A stretch of 64,000 nucleotides of DNA from Nocardia neocaledoniensis (GTDB taxonomy: Bacteria > Actinomycetota > Actinomycetes > Mycobacteriales > Mycobacteriaceae). The stretch spans positions 310,001-374,000 of the forward strand of contig NZ_QGTL01000004.1 of NCBI RefSeq assembly GCF_003182135.1, written 5' to 3'. The position numbers and the translations under genes are program-made. Positions 1 through 7,981 of this stretch are shown here, in pieces (positions within the stretch are counted from its first letter, which is position 1; every line of letters starts with the position of its first letter). The notes beneath the pieces were generated by a model. It had not been told where the DNA came from. It made no database searches and saw only the letters and a list, made by a program, of their open reading frames with translations.

Positions 1-1485
1 CCGGTCGAGGGCACCACCGCGATGCTGCTCGACGCCAACGGCAATCCGCTGCCCGCCGCGCTCTCGGGCGATCACTCCAGCGTGTGGGTCGATCCGGTGG
101 TGAACGCGCCGCGTGACGACCTCGCCGAGGGCGAGTACGCGGCCGTGTACATCGCCTACCCGGCCGACATGTCGACCTACGAGGACGCGGTGAACGCCGG
201 CGTCGCCAACACCCAGCGGGTGATGCGGGAGATCTCGGCGGCCTGCCCGGACACCAAGTTCTCCATCGTCGGCTACAGCGAGGGCGCCGATGTGGTGCGC
301 CGCGTCGCCGAGGGCATCGGCAACGACGACCCGGCCGACGGCTACGCCACCGTCGACCCCGATGACGTGCTCGGCGTCGTGATGTTCGCCGACCCGGGCC
401 GTAAGGCCGGAGACGGCCCGTTCATCGGCGCCGAGGACCCGTTCGCCAACCCCGACGGCTTCGACCAGAAGTACCAGAACGGCACCAAGCCGATCTCCGG
501 TCAGGGCGCGACCACCGGCGGCGGCTTCGGCGCGCTCAACGGCAAGATCGCCTCGTTCTGCTCCGAGGGCGACCTCACCTGCGCCGCGCCGGAGAACATC
601 TCCCTGCTGCAGCTGGCCGCGAACGTGGGCAGGCAGATCAACGTCGACGACCTGCAGCGCGACGGCCTCACCCCGGCCACCGGCCAGGACATGGCGTTCA
701 CGCTCGGCCGGATCGCGATGGCGGCCTTCGCCGACATCGCCGCCAACCCGAACTGGATGGCCAGCGACGAGACCTTCCTCGAGGTGCTGCTGAAGGTCTC
801 GGATCCGGACTACAAGCCGGGCGAGACCAAGGCGCCCGCCAAGGCCGACACCATCGCGGCCGAGCAGATCTCGCCGCTGGCGTACCTGCCGCAGAAGGTG
901 TTCAACGAGATCGTCGGGCTGATCGTGACGAACCAGAACACGATCCCGGTGGCGCTGAGCGATCCGTACCAGCTCACCCTCGGCCCGAACGGCACCGGCC
1001 ACCACTTCGACTACTGGCGTGATTCCGACGCCGCCAACGGCAAGCCGCTCACCTCGGCCGAGTACGCCGCGGCGTGGCTGACCCACCTCGCCAAGCAGGC
1101 GCAGGCGGGCGAGCAGGTGAACACCAAGTCCGCGCCGGAGGACGCCGACGTGACCGCCGCGCTGGCGGCGCCGACCAAGCCCGCGACGACCACCACCTCG
1201 GCCGCGCCGAGCACCACGACCGCGAAGTCGAGCACGACGACGGCCAAGACCACGGCCCCGTCGTCGACCTCGCAGACGGGCACGAGCACGACCGCTCCGT
1301 CGACCACGGTCGCCCCGTCGACGACCACCCCGTCGACCACGACGCAGGCGCCGGTGGTGCAGGAGCCCGCGACCAACCAGGCCGGAGCGCCCGTCCCGAC
1401 GACGACCACCCCGGCGCCCACCACCACGGTGGCGCCGACCACCACCGTCGCGCCGACGACCACCACGCCGGCCCCGACGAACTAG
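1..1485 (+). CDS. Cutinase-family serine hydrolase, 5'-truncated, with Thr/Pro-rich tail
   Basis: The reading frame is open from base 1, so the true start, with any signal peptide, lies upstream of the window. The visible 494 residues hold a cutinase-like alpha/beta hydrolase core. The nucleophile elbow GYSEG has its Ser codon at 277-279. A Cys-containing segment (FCSEGDLTC) follows near 555-585, and a late His pair (GTGHHFDYW, near 1000) suits the catalytic His. Family members are secreted esterases or lipases acting on lipid or polyester substrates. The last ~95 residues are a low-complexity Thr/Pro/Ser/Ala tail, probably a wall-spanning or glycosylated stalk. A perfect hairpin follows the stop. 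The substrate cannot be inferred. Confidence 0.85.
   Translation, partial: PVEGTTAMLLDANGNPLPAALSGDHSSVWVDPVVNAPRDDLAEGEYAAVYIAYPADMSTYEDAVNAGVANTQRVMREISAACPDTKFSIVGYSEGADVVRRVAEGIGNDDPADGYATVDPDDVLGVVMFADPGRKAGDGPFIGAEDPFANPDGFDQKYQNGTKPISGQGATTGGGFGALNGKIASFCSEGDLTCAAPENISLLQLAANVGRQINVDDLQRDGLTPATGQDMAFTLGRIAMAAFADIAANPNWMASDETFLEVLLKVSDPDYKPGETKAPAKADTIAAEQISPLAYLPQKVFNEIVGLIVTNQNTIPVALSDPYQLTLGPNGTGHHFDYWRDSDAANGKPLTSAEYAAAWLTHLAKQAQAGEQVNTKSAPEDADVTAALAAPTKPATTTTSAAPSTTTAKSSTTTAKTTAPSSTSQTGTSTTAPSTTVAPSTTTPSTTTQAPVVQEPATNQAGAPVPTTTTPAPTTTVAPTTTVAPTTTTPAPTN
1170..1482 (+). repeat. Low-complexity ACC/ACG-rich coding tract (Thr/Pro/Ser tail)
   Basis: The 3' end of the cutinase-like gene is built from repeated Thr, Pro, Ser and Ala codons, with several short near-repeats of TTVAPTTT. 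The bias creates long spurious open frames on the other strand and in other frames. Such tracts are prone to length variation between strains. Confidence 0.8.
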
Positions 1486-1496
1486 GCACCGACGCG

Positions 1497-1529
1497 AAAC
1501 CCCGGCGGGCGCACTGCCCGCCGGGGTTT
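1497..1529. terminator. Bidirectional intrinsic terminator
   Basis: A perfect 14-bp stem (1497-1510 pairing with 1516-1529) encloses a 5-nt loop. It starts with AAA and ends in TTTT, so it reads as a terminator on both strands. It sits between the convergent cutinase-like and EamA genes. Confidence 0.9.
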
Positions 1530-1537
1530 TCGTGTGT

Positions 1538-2428
1538 TCAGGTACGAACGGGCACCGCGTCGCGCACGGGAGCGGTGGCGCTGCGGGTGCCGATGATCGA
1601 CCCGATGATGACGAGCGGGAAGCCGATCGCCATGCCGATGGTCAACGGTTCGCCGAGCGCCGCGATGCCGAGGACGATCGCCACGGCGGGATTGATGTAG
1701 GTGACCACGGTGGCCCGCGCCGGGCCGACCTCGGCGATGAGCGCGAAGAACACGAGAAACGCGGCGGCCGTGCAGATCACGGCGAGCCCGAGCACCGACC
1801 AGGCCGCGTCGGCGGGGATGCGCTCTGGCCAGGACGCCGCGGTGAACGGGGTGTAGACCAGCGCCGCGAGCAGCAGCGACGCCGTGACCACGCCGAGCGC
1901 GGGCAGATCGGCGAGGGTGCGGTCGTAGATGATCGGGCCGATGGCGTAGCCGATGGTCACCACGGCCACCGCGCCCAGCGCAGCCGGCGCGGTGAGGTCG
2001 ATGTCGAGGCCGACCAGGGCCGCGACGCCGGCGAAGCCGACGGCGAGGCCGAGCGTGCGGCGGCCGTCGAAGCGGTCGTGGCCGAGCGTCGTCACCAGGA
2101 CGACGGCGATCAGCGGCACCGCGGCGAGCAGGATGCCGACGGTGGAGCTGTGCAGGGTCTGTTCGGCGTAGCCGAGCAGCACCCACGGGCCGATGATCTC
2201 GACGGCGGTGTAGGCCAGCAGCATCCGCCAGCGCGCGAGGACGCCGCGGAAGGCGTTGGTGTACAGGGCGATCGGTAAGAGGAGCAGGCCGCCGATCGCG
2301 GTGCGACCGAACGCGACGACCACCGGGTCGATGCTCTCGACCGCGATGCGGATCATCGCGTACGGCACACCCCAGATCACTCCGAGGGCGAGGAACAGGA
2401 CCCACCCGCGCCTACTCACCCGGCTCAC
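1538..2428 (-). CDS. EamA/DMT-family transporter
   Basis: A predicted inner-membrane exporter of about 296 residues with roughly ten hydrophobic segments in two halves, as in EamA permeases (RhaT/YdcZ-like). The second half contains the typical YINPAVAIVLGIAALGEPL segment. The substrate is unknown; the family exports amino acids and other metabolites. The frame is open to an ATG at 2470, but the first 14 codons there do not look like a family N-terminus. The GTG at 2428, or the next one at 2419, places the start just before the first membrane helix. It shares the terminator at 1497-1529 with the upstream gene. Confidence 0.8.
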   Translation of the reverse strand: MSRVSRRGWVLFLALGVIWGVPYAMIRIAVESIDPVVVAFGRTAIGGLLLLPIALYTNAFRGVLARWRMLLAYTAVEIIGPWVLLGYAEQTLHSSTVGILLAAVPLIAVVLVTTLGHDRFDGRRTLGLAVGFAGVAALVGLDIDLTAPAALGAVAVVTIGYAIGPIIYDRTLADLPALGVVTASLLLAALVYTPFTAASWPERIPADAAWSVLGLAVICTAAAFLVFFALIAEVGPARATVVTYINPAVAIVLGIAALGEPLTIGMAIGFPLVIIGSIIGTRSATAPVRDAVPVRT

Positions 2429-2543
2429 CCACCATTTCCGAATCCCGTGGGGAGCACGGCACTCACCCATTTCATCCTATGATTTCGGCGAGGAGGCTCA
2501 CACGCTAGTGGCTGATATGACAACTTTCGTCAATATCCCGCCA

Positions 2544-3725
2544 CTACCCCTGGACCGCAATGGGTTCCGCGACCGTCGGCGATTCCGCCCGCGACCTGGT
2601 GGCCACGAGCAACACCGCCAGCCCGGTCACCGCGAAGCCCACACCGACCCACAGCGGCGAGACCCAGCCGAACCCCGCGCTGATCGCCAGGCCCGAGAGC
2701 CACACGCCGAGGAAGTTGCCGACATTGAAGGCGGCGATATTGGCCGAGGACGCGAGTGTCGGCGCGGCGCCCGCGTGATCGAGCACCCGCATCTGCAAGC
2801 CGGGCGTTGCGCCGAAGCCGAAGAAGCCCATGGCCGGCAGCAACAGCAGCGCCGCGATCTTGCTGTCGGCCAGCAGCGCGAAGGCGGCCAGGGCGACCGC
2901 GAGCGCGAGGGCGAGTCCGATCAGTGTGCGCGTCAGCGCGCGGTCGGCCCAGCGGCCACCGAACAGGTTGCCGAGGAACAGGCCGAGCCCGAACAGCACG
3001 AGCAACCACGGCACCAGTTCATCGGAGAAGCCGGTGACGCGCGTGAGCAGGGGTTCGATGTACATGAACGCGCCGAACATGCCACCGAACACCAGCACGG
3101 TCATGACCAGCGAATACCAGACCTGGGTGTTGCGGAAGACCGACAGCTCGGCACGCAGGTCCGGGCGCGTGGCGCTCGCGGGCGCGTCGGGGACCAGCGC
3201 GGTGATACCGGCCAGGGCGAGCAGGCCGACGACGGTGATCACGGCGAAGGTCGCGCGCCAGCCCCACTGCTGGCCGATGAACGTGCCGAGCGGAACCCCG
3301 AGCACATTGGCGATCGTGAGCCCGCCGAACATGATCGAGATGGCGCCCGCCTTCTTCTCCGGTGCCACCAGTGTCGCGGCGAGCACGGCGCCGATACCGA
3401 AGAAGGCACCGTGCGCGAGCGCCGCGAGCACACGGCCGCCGAGCAGGGCGGCATAGCCGGGCGCGAGCGCCGAGGCCGCGTTGCCGACCGTGAACAGCAC
3501 CATGAGCAGCTGCAAGGCCCGCTTGGGCTGCCAGCGGTTGACCACCGGGGTGAGCGCGAGCGCGCCGACGACGACGGCGAGCGCGTAGCCGGAGATGAGA
3601 TAGCCCGCGGTCGGCACCGAGACGCCGAGGTCGGCGGCGACCGGCGACAGCAGCCCGGCGATCACGAACTCGGTGAGTCCGATGCCGAAGCCCCCGAGCG
3701 CGAGAGCGATGAGGCCGAGTGGCAT
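2544..3725 (-). CDS. MFS drug:H+ antiporter-type transporter (AraJ-like)
   Basis: A 393-residue, 12-helix major facilitator of the DHA1/AraJ type. The N-terminus (MPLGLIALALGGFGIGLTEFVIAGLL) is characteristic of sugar-efflux and chloramphenicol-type exporters. The ATG at 3725 is chosen because AAAGGAAG lies about 9 nt upstream; two in-frame ATGs further up (3743, 3797) lack this spacing. It is transcribed divergently from a MarR gene, and a perfect inverted repeat lies between them. This is the standard arrangement of a ligand-induced multidrug efflux pump. The substrate is unknown. Confidence 0.88.
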   Translation of the reverse strand: MPLGLIALALGGFGIGLTEFVIAGLLSPVAADLGVSVPTAGYLISGYALAVVVGALALTPVVNRWQPKRALQLLMVLFTVGNAASALAPGYAALLGGRVLAALAHGAFFGIGAVLAATLVAPEKKAGAISIMFGGLTIANVLGVPLGTFIGQQWGWRATFAVITVVGLLALAGITALVPDAPASATRPDLRAELSVFRNTQVWYSLVMTVLVFGGMFGAFMYIEPLLTRVTGFSDELVPWLLVLFGLGLFLGNLFGGRWADRALTRTLIGLALALAVALAAFALLADSKIAALLLLPAMGFFGFGATPGLQMRVLDHAGAAPTLASSANIAAFNVGNFLGVWLSGLAISAGFGWVSPLWVGVGFAVTGLAVLLVATRSRAESPTVAEPIAVQG

Positions 3726-3758
3726 GTGAACGCTTCCTTTCATCAAAAGCCGATAACC

Positions 3759-3800
3759 CGCGTGTGCAACTAACTGCAGGCGACGATAGTTGCACACGCG
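3759..3800. promoter_or_regulatory. MarR operator: perfect 14-bp inverted repeat
   Basis: CGCGTGTGCAACTA (3759-3772) is repeated exactly in inverted orientation at 3787-3800, with a 14-bp spacer. It is centred between the MFS start (3725, minus) and the MarR start (3832, plus). A TATACT -10 element at 3820-3825 lies 6 nt before the MarR ATG, which suggests a leaderless or nearly leaderless transcript. Binding by the adjacent MarR is inferred from position and symmetry. Confidence 0.75.
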
Positions 3801-3831
3801 CTCTATTGCAACCGCCAGCTATACTCGGCAC

Positions 3832-4281
3832 ATGGGTATTGCTGATGACGCCGTCGAGGTGCGGGCGACCGGCTGGCGCACCCTGGCCGCACTGCACGGA
3901 CACATCGAGACCGCGCTCGAGCGCGAGCTGGTGCGCGAGCACGAACTCTCGGTCGTCGAATACACCGTGCTCGACGCGCTGGCCCGCCAGGACGGCTGGC
4001 ACATGCGGATCTCCCAGCTCGCCCGCGCCGCCGCGCTGTCGGCGAGCGCGACAACACGATTGGTGAACCGGCTCGAGGACCGCGGCTTCCTCGTCCGGGT
4101 GCTGTGCGCCGACGATCGCCGCGGCATCTACACCGAGCTCACCGAAACCGGAAGGGCCGCTTACGAAAAGGCGCGCCCGACGCACGACCGAACCCTCGAG
4201 CAGGCGCTCGCCGACGCCGAGGAGATCCCCGAACTGGCCCCGCTCGTGGACTTTCTGCACCGCGTTCCCGCGCCGCGCTGA
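3832..4281 (+). CDS. MarR-family transcriptional regulator
   Basis: A 149-residue winged-helix repressor. The HTH segment (MRISQLARAAALSASATTRLVNRLEDRGFLVR) is followed by a DDRRG wing typical of MarR. The ATG at 3832 is preferred over an in-frame ATG at 3790, which lies inside the inverted repeat. Divergent orientation to the MFS exporter implies repression of both genes, relieved by an exporter substrate. The ligand is unknown. Confidence 0.9.
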   Translation: MGIADDAVEVRATGWRTLAALHGHIETALERELVREHELSVVEYTVLDALARQDGWHMRISQLARAAALSASATTRLVNRLEDRGFLVRVLCADDRRGIYTELTETGRAAYEKARPTHDRTLEQALADAEEIPELAPLVDFLHRVPAPR

Positions 4282-4360
4282 GCACGACACTCCGTGTGAC
4301 ATCCCCGGGCAACGCGCCGATCATGGTGACTGCGCGGTGCCTCGATGCAATGATCGGCGG

Positions 4361-5185
4361 GTGACTCAGTGGCTCCCCCTCCTCGGCTCGCTCCCCGTCG
4401 CCGCCGCAGTTCTCGCCGGCGTCATCGTCAACAACCGCACGCACCGCGAGGGCATCGCGGCCGCCGACGAGCGCGGCAGGCAGGCGCTGGACGCCGCGCA
4501 GCGCCACGTCGAGCTGTCGAACATGGTTGGCGACCAACGTGATCACGAGGCGTGGCGCCGCGAAGCGGTGCTGGCCGCGGTCGCCTCGATCCTGGAGACC
4601 TCGGCGTCGGTGCGCGCCGATCTGACCAGCTGCGGCGAGTGGGACCTGGTCACCGTGGAGGAGATCGACGGGGTCGGCGCGCAGATCCACAAGGTCATCT
4701 GGGACCGCCCGACCGCCATGCTCACCAGGCTGCGGGTCGTCGCGCACCGCCGCATCCCGAACAAATGCGAAGACCTGCTGCGCACCCTCACCGCCGCCCA
4801 GCACATCACGATGCAGCGGCTCAAGCTGCACATCGACCCCGAGGCCACGGTCGAGGAGCTCGAGGAGATGGCCTCGCTGTGGCAGAAGGCGATGCGGCAC
4901 GCGGCCGAGCAGGAGCGGGCACTGGTGGAGACGACCCGCGGCGAGCTCGGTATCGATATCCCCACGAAAGGCACTGCGGTGCAGCCGGTCCCGGCCCCCG
5001 CGCCGCCGGTCGCCGAACCGCCGGCCGAGGCCGCGGCGGCGGAGCCCGCCGTCGACGAGCCCGAACAGCCCGAGCAGGTCGAACAGCCCGAGGTACCCGC
5101 GGCCGAGCAGACCGCGCAGCTGCGCCTCGCCGACGCGGCCGAGGACCCCGCCGACCCGCGTCAGGCCGAACCCGCCAAGGTGTGA
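4361..5185 (+). CDS. Hypothetical protein with N-terminal membrane segment and Ala/Glu/Pro-rich tail
   Basis: About 274 residues from a GTG start. A single hydrophobic segment near residues 5-23 (LLGSLPVAAAVLAGVIV) is followed by a charged, mostly helical region of about 190 residues. The tail is rich in Ala, Glu and Pro with PEQPEQVEQPE-like repeats. It resembles a membrane-anchored cytoplasmic helical protein. I recognise no family. The start is uncertain because an ATG at 4337 is also in frame. It follows the MarR gene by 79 bp on the same strand, but a functional link is not evident. Confidence 0.65.
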   Translation: MTQWLPLLGSLPVAAAVLAGVIVNNRTHREGIAAADERGRQALDAAQRHVELSNMVGDQRDHEAWRREAVLAAVASILETSASVRADLTSCGEWDLVTVEEIDGVGAQIHKVIWDRPTAMLTRLRVVAHRRIPNKCEDLLRTLTAAQHITMQRLKLHIDPEATVEELEEMASLWQKAMRHAAEQERALVETTRGELGIDIPTKGTAVQPVPAPAPPVAEPPAEAAAAEPAVDEPEQPEQVEQPEVPAAEQTAQLRLADAAEDPADPRQAEPAKV

Positions 5186-5246
5186 GCGCCGCGCGGTTGC
5201 CCCTGTTCACCTGACGCGAAGCGGGTGATCCGGGTAACTTGGAACT

Positions 5247-5271
5247 CGGCATGTGATGCGTCACCATGCCG
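5247..5271. repeat. Hairpin (10-bp stem with one bulge) upstream of the WS/DGAT gene
   Basis: CGGCATGTGA and TCACCATGCCG pair around a TGCG loop. It lies 62 bp after one gene and 66 bp before the WS/DGAT start, with no T-run. It could be a factor-type terminator for the upstream gene or an operator for the downstream one. Confidence 0.45.
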
Positions 5272-5336
5272 ACCCGACAGCGTGGTCGATCGTCTGAAGA
5301 CATGCACGAACCACTCTCGTCAGGGGGCGATCTGTC

Positions 5337-6683
5337 ATGGAGTTCATCGCACCGTTGGATGCGCTGTTCCTGCTCGCGGAATCCCGTGAGCACCCGATGC
5401 ACGTCGGCTCGTTGCAGCTGTTCGAGCCGCCCGAGGACGCGGGGCCGAACTATCTGCGCGAGTTCCGCGACACCTTGCTCGCCGACCAGACCTGCAGGCC
5501 TACCTTCCGCAAGCGTCCGGCCACCTGGCTCGGCGCACCGCAGCTGGCCTGGACCCAGGACGCCGAGGTCGACCTCGACTACCACGTCAAGCGCAGCGCC
5601 CTACCGGCGCCGGGCCGGATGGGGCAGCTGCTCGATCACGCCTCCACGCTGCACAGCGCCCTGCTCGACCGGCACCGCCCGCTGTGGGAGCTGCACTTCG
5701 TCGAGGGCCTGGCCGACGGCCGGTTCGCGCTGTATTCGAAGATGCACCACGCGTTGATCGACGGCGTCTCCGCGCAGCGGTTGCTGCGTCGCACCCTCAC
5801 GACCGAACCGTCGAACGCGCCGATGCCACCGTGGAACCTGCCCCGCAAGGAACGCGCGCGGGCGCCGCGCAAGGACCGCGGCGGTCTGCTCGGCGGGCTG
5901 GCCGCGGCGAGCTCGTCGACGGCGGCGCTGATGAAGGCCACCCGCACCGGCCTGCTGCAGCAGCAGTTGACGCTGCCGTTCGAGGCGCCGCGCACGCTGT
6001 TCAACGTGCCGATCGGCGGCGCGCGGACCTGCGCGGTGCGCAGCTGGTCGATGGACCGGATCAAGCAGGTGAAGAAGGCGACGGGCACCACGGTCAACGA
6101 TGTGGTCCTCGCGATGTCGGCGGGCGCGCTGCGCGGCTACCTGCTCGAGCGCGACGCCCTGCCGGACAAGCCGATGATCGCGCTGGTCCCGATGTCGCTG
6201 CGGGACGCCGACGACACCGACACCCAGGGCGTGAAGATCGCCGCGCTGCTGTGCAATCTGGGCACCGACATCGCCGATCCGCTGGCGCGGTTGCAGACGG
6301 TCAGCGAGTCGACGCGGCGCAACAAGGAGGTCTACCGCTCGCTGACGCCCGCGCAGACCCTGGCCGTGGCCGGGCTGATGCTGAGCCCGATGGCGGCGAT
6401 GTTGCTGCCCGGGTTCGCGTCGATGGGCACGCCGCCGTTCAACATCGTCATCTCGAATGTGCCCGGCGCGCGGGAATCGCTGTACTGGAACGGCTCGCGC
6501 CTGGACGCGAGCTACCCGCTGTCGATCCCCCTGGACGGCCAGGCCGTGAACATCACCCTCACCTCCAACGGCGACAACCTCGATTTCGGCCTGGTCGGCT
6601 GCCGCCGCACCCTGCCGGACCTGCATCGACTGCTCGACCACCTGGAGGATTCGCTCGCGGCGATGGAGGACGCTGCCGCCTGA
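5337..6683 (+). CDS. Wax ester synthase/diacylglycerol acyltransferase (WS/DGAT)
   Basis: A 448-residue bifunctional acyltransferase that esterifies acyl-CoA to diacylglycerol or fatty alcohol, making storage triacylglycerol or wax ester at the membrane. The catalytic motif HHALIDG lies at residues 137-143. The N-terminal PLDALFLLAE signature and the C-terminal DUF1298 region (SNVPGARESLYWNGSRL, then PLDGQAVNITLTSNGD) are both present at family length. Several paralogues are usual in Nocardia, Rhodococcus and mycobacteria. The next gene starts 42 bp downstream, behind a KstR-like palindrome, so it probably has its own promoter. Confidence 0.95.
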   Translation: MEFIAPLDALFLLAESREHPMHVGSLQLFEPPEDAGPNYLREFRDTLLADQTCRPTFRKRPATWLGAPQLAWTQDAEVDLDYHVKRSALPAPGRMGQLLDHASTLHSALLDRHRPLWELHFVEGLADGRFALYSKMHHALIDGVSAQRLLRRTLTTEPSNAPMPPWNLPRKERARAPRKDRGGLLGGLAAASSSTAALMKATRTGLLQQQLTLPFEAPRTLFNVPIGGARTCAVRSWSMDRIKQVKKATGTTVNDVVLAMSAGALRGYLLERDALPDKPMIALVPMSLRDADDTDTQGVKIAALLCNLGTDIADPLARLQTVSESTRRNKEVYRSLTPAQTLAVAGLMLSPMAAMLLPGFASMGTPPFNIVISNVPGARESLYWNGSRLDASYPLSIPLDGQAVNITLTSNGDNLDFGLVGCRRTLPDLHRLLDHLEDSLAAMEDAAA

Positions 6684-6701
6684 AATTGCCCCTTTCGCGG
6701 A

Positions 6702-6721
6702 AACTAGAACGTGTTACAGTT
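6702..6721. promoter_or_regulatory. KstR-like palindrome upstream of the flavin oxidoreductase
   Basis: TAGAACGTGTTACA (6705-6718) matches the published KstR consensus TnnAACnnGTTnnA at every fixed position. The symmetry extends outward as AACT...AGTT to 20 bp. It ends 4 nt before the ATG at 6726, so a bound TetR-type repressor would cover the start region. Whether the regulator is KstR or another TetR/FadR-type factor cannot be told from the site alone. Confidence 0.55.
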
Positions 6722-6725
6722 CGGT

Positions 6726-7844
6726 ATGCGTACCGATTTCTGCGAACAACTCGGCATCGAGTTCCCCATCTTCGCCTTCACCCACTGCCGCGATGTCGTC
6801 GCAGCGGTGAGCAACGCGGGCGGACTCGGCGTGCTCGGCGCCGTCGGCTTCACCGCCGAACAGCTCGAAGTGGAGCTGGCCTGGCTCGACGAGCACGTGA
6901 ACGGCATCTACGGCGTCGACCTGGTGATCCCGTCGAAGTACGAGGGCAAGGGCGTCGAGGGCCTGAGCCCCGAACAGCTGGAAAAGCAGCTGGCGCAGAT
7001 GGTTCCCCAGGGCCATCGCGACTTCGCCCAGCAGATCCTCACCGATCACAACGTGCCCGCGCTGCCCGACGGCGAGCACCACAACGAGCTGCTCGGCTGG
7101 ACCGCGACCACCGCCGGCCCGCAGGTCGACGTGATCCTGAACCACCCGAAGGCCAAGCTGGTCGCCAACGCGCTCGGCACCCCGCCCGAGGACGTCGTCA
7201 AGAAGATCCAGGACTCCGGCCGGGTCATCGGCGCGCTCTGCGGTTCGGTCAAGCACGCGATGAACCACAAGGCGGCCGGGCTGGACTTCGTGGTGTGTCA
7301 GGGCACCGAGGGTGGCGGGCACTGCGGTGAGGTGTCCTCGCTGGTGCTGTGGCCGCAGGTCATCGAGGCGATCGGCGACACCCCGGTGCTCGCGGCGGGC
7401 GGCATCGGCAACGGCGCGCAGGTGGCCTCCGCGCTGGCCATGGGCGCCCAGGGCGCGTGGACCGGTTCGCTGTGGCTGACCGTCGAGGAGGCCAATGTGC
7501 CGCCCGCGCAGATGGACACCTACCTCGACGCCACCAGCCACGACACCGTCCGCTCGCGGTCCTGGACCGGCAAGCCGTGCCGCATGCTGAAGAACGACTG
7601 GACCGACGCCTGGGAGTCGGCCGACACCCCCGACCCGCTGCCGATGCCGCTGCAGATGATGGTCGCCCTCGACGGCGTCAAGCGCGGCCACCGCTACCCC
7701 GAGGCCGCCAAGGACGTGAACTTCAATCCGGTCGGCCAGGTGGTCGGCATGATGAACAAGATCGAGCGCAGCGCCGACGTCGTCAACCGGCTGGTCGAGG
7801 AATACGTCACCGCCTGTGATCGGCTGAGCAAGCTCAACAGCTGA
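6726..7844 (+). CDS. NAD(P)H-dependent flavin oxidoreductase / nitronate monooxygenase family
   Basis: A 372-residue FMN-binding TIM-barrel protein of the 2-nitropropane dioxygenase family. The phosphate-binding region GTEGGGHCGEV and the LAAGGIGNGAQVASALAMGAQGAWTGS segment are canonical. In overall sequence it resembles the M. tuberculosis Rv1533 type, whose substrate is not firmly known. The ATG at 6726 is chosen over the GTG at 6711 because the latter lies within the palindromic operator candidate. The gene follows WS/DGAT closely, and the KstR-like site suggests regulation by sterol or acyl-CoA metabolites; this is inference. Confidence 0.88.
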   Translation: MRTDFCEQLGIEFPIFAFTHCRDVVAAVSNAGGLGVLGAVGFTAEQLEVELAWLDEHVNGIYGVDLVIPSKYEGKGVEGLSPEQLEKQLAQMVPQGHRDFAQQILTDHNVPALPDGEHHNELLGWTATTAGPQVDVILNHPKAKLVANALGTPPEDVVKKIQDSGRVIGALCGSVKHAMNHKAAGLDFVVCQGTEGGGHCGEVSSLVLWPQVIEAIGDTPVLAAGGIGNGAQVASALAMGAQGAWTGSLWLTVEEANVPPAQMDTYLDATSHDTVRSRSWTGKPCRMLKNDWTDAWESADTPDPLPMPLQMMVALDGVKRGHRYPEAAKDVNFNPVGQVVGMMNKIERSADVVNRLVEEYVTACDRLSKLNS

Positions 7845-7981
7845 GCGGATCGGGTGCCGGCCGGTAACCCCGGCCGCACCCGTCATCGAGCGCAATCTCG
7901 CCGTACCTGCCCTACACTCGCGGTATCTCACCCGGGTGCCGGGTGGAGCATCATTGCCCCACGGTTGCGGACGGCGGTGAC

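Noticed and set aside
1011..1466. Long minus-strand Val-rich ORF
   Set aside because: It is the complement of the Thr-rich tract of the cutinase-like gene; composition is an artefact.
2256..3773. 505-codon plus-strand ORF and other long ORFs opposite known genes
   Set aside because: They are antisense shadows in high-GC DNA with no family motifs and Arg/Gly/Gln-biased composition.
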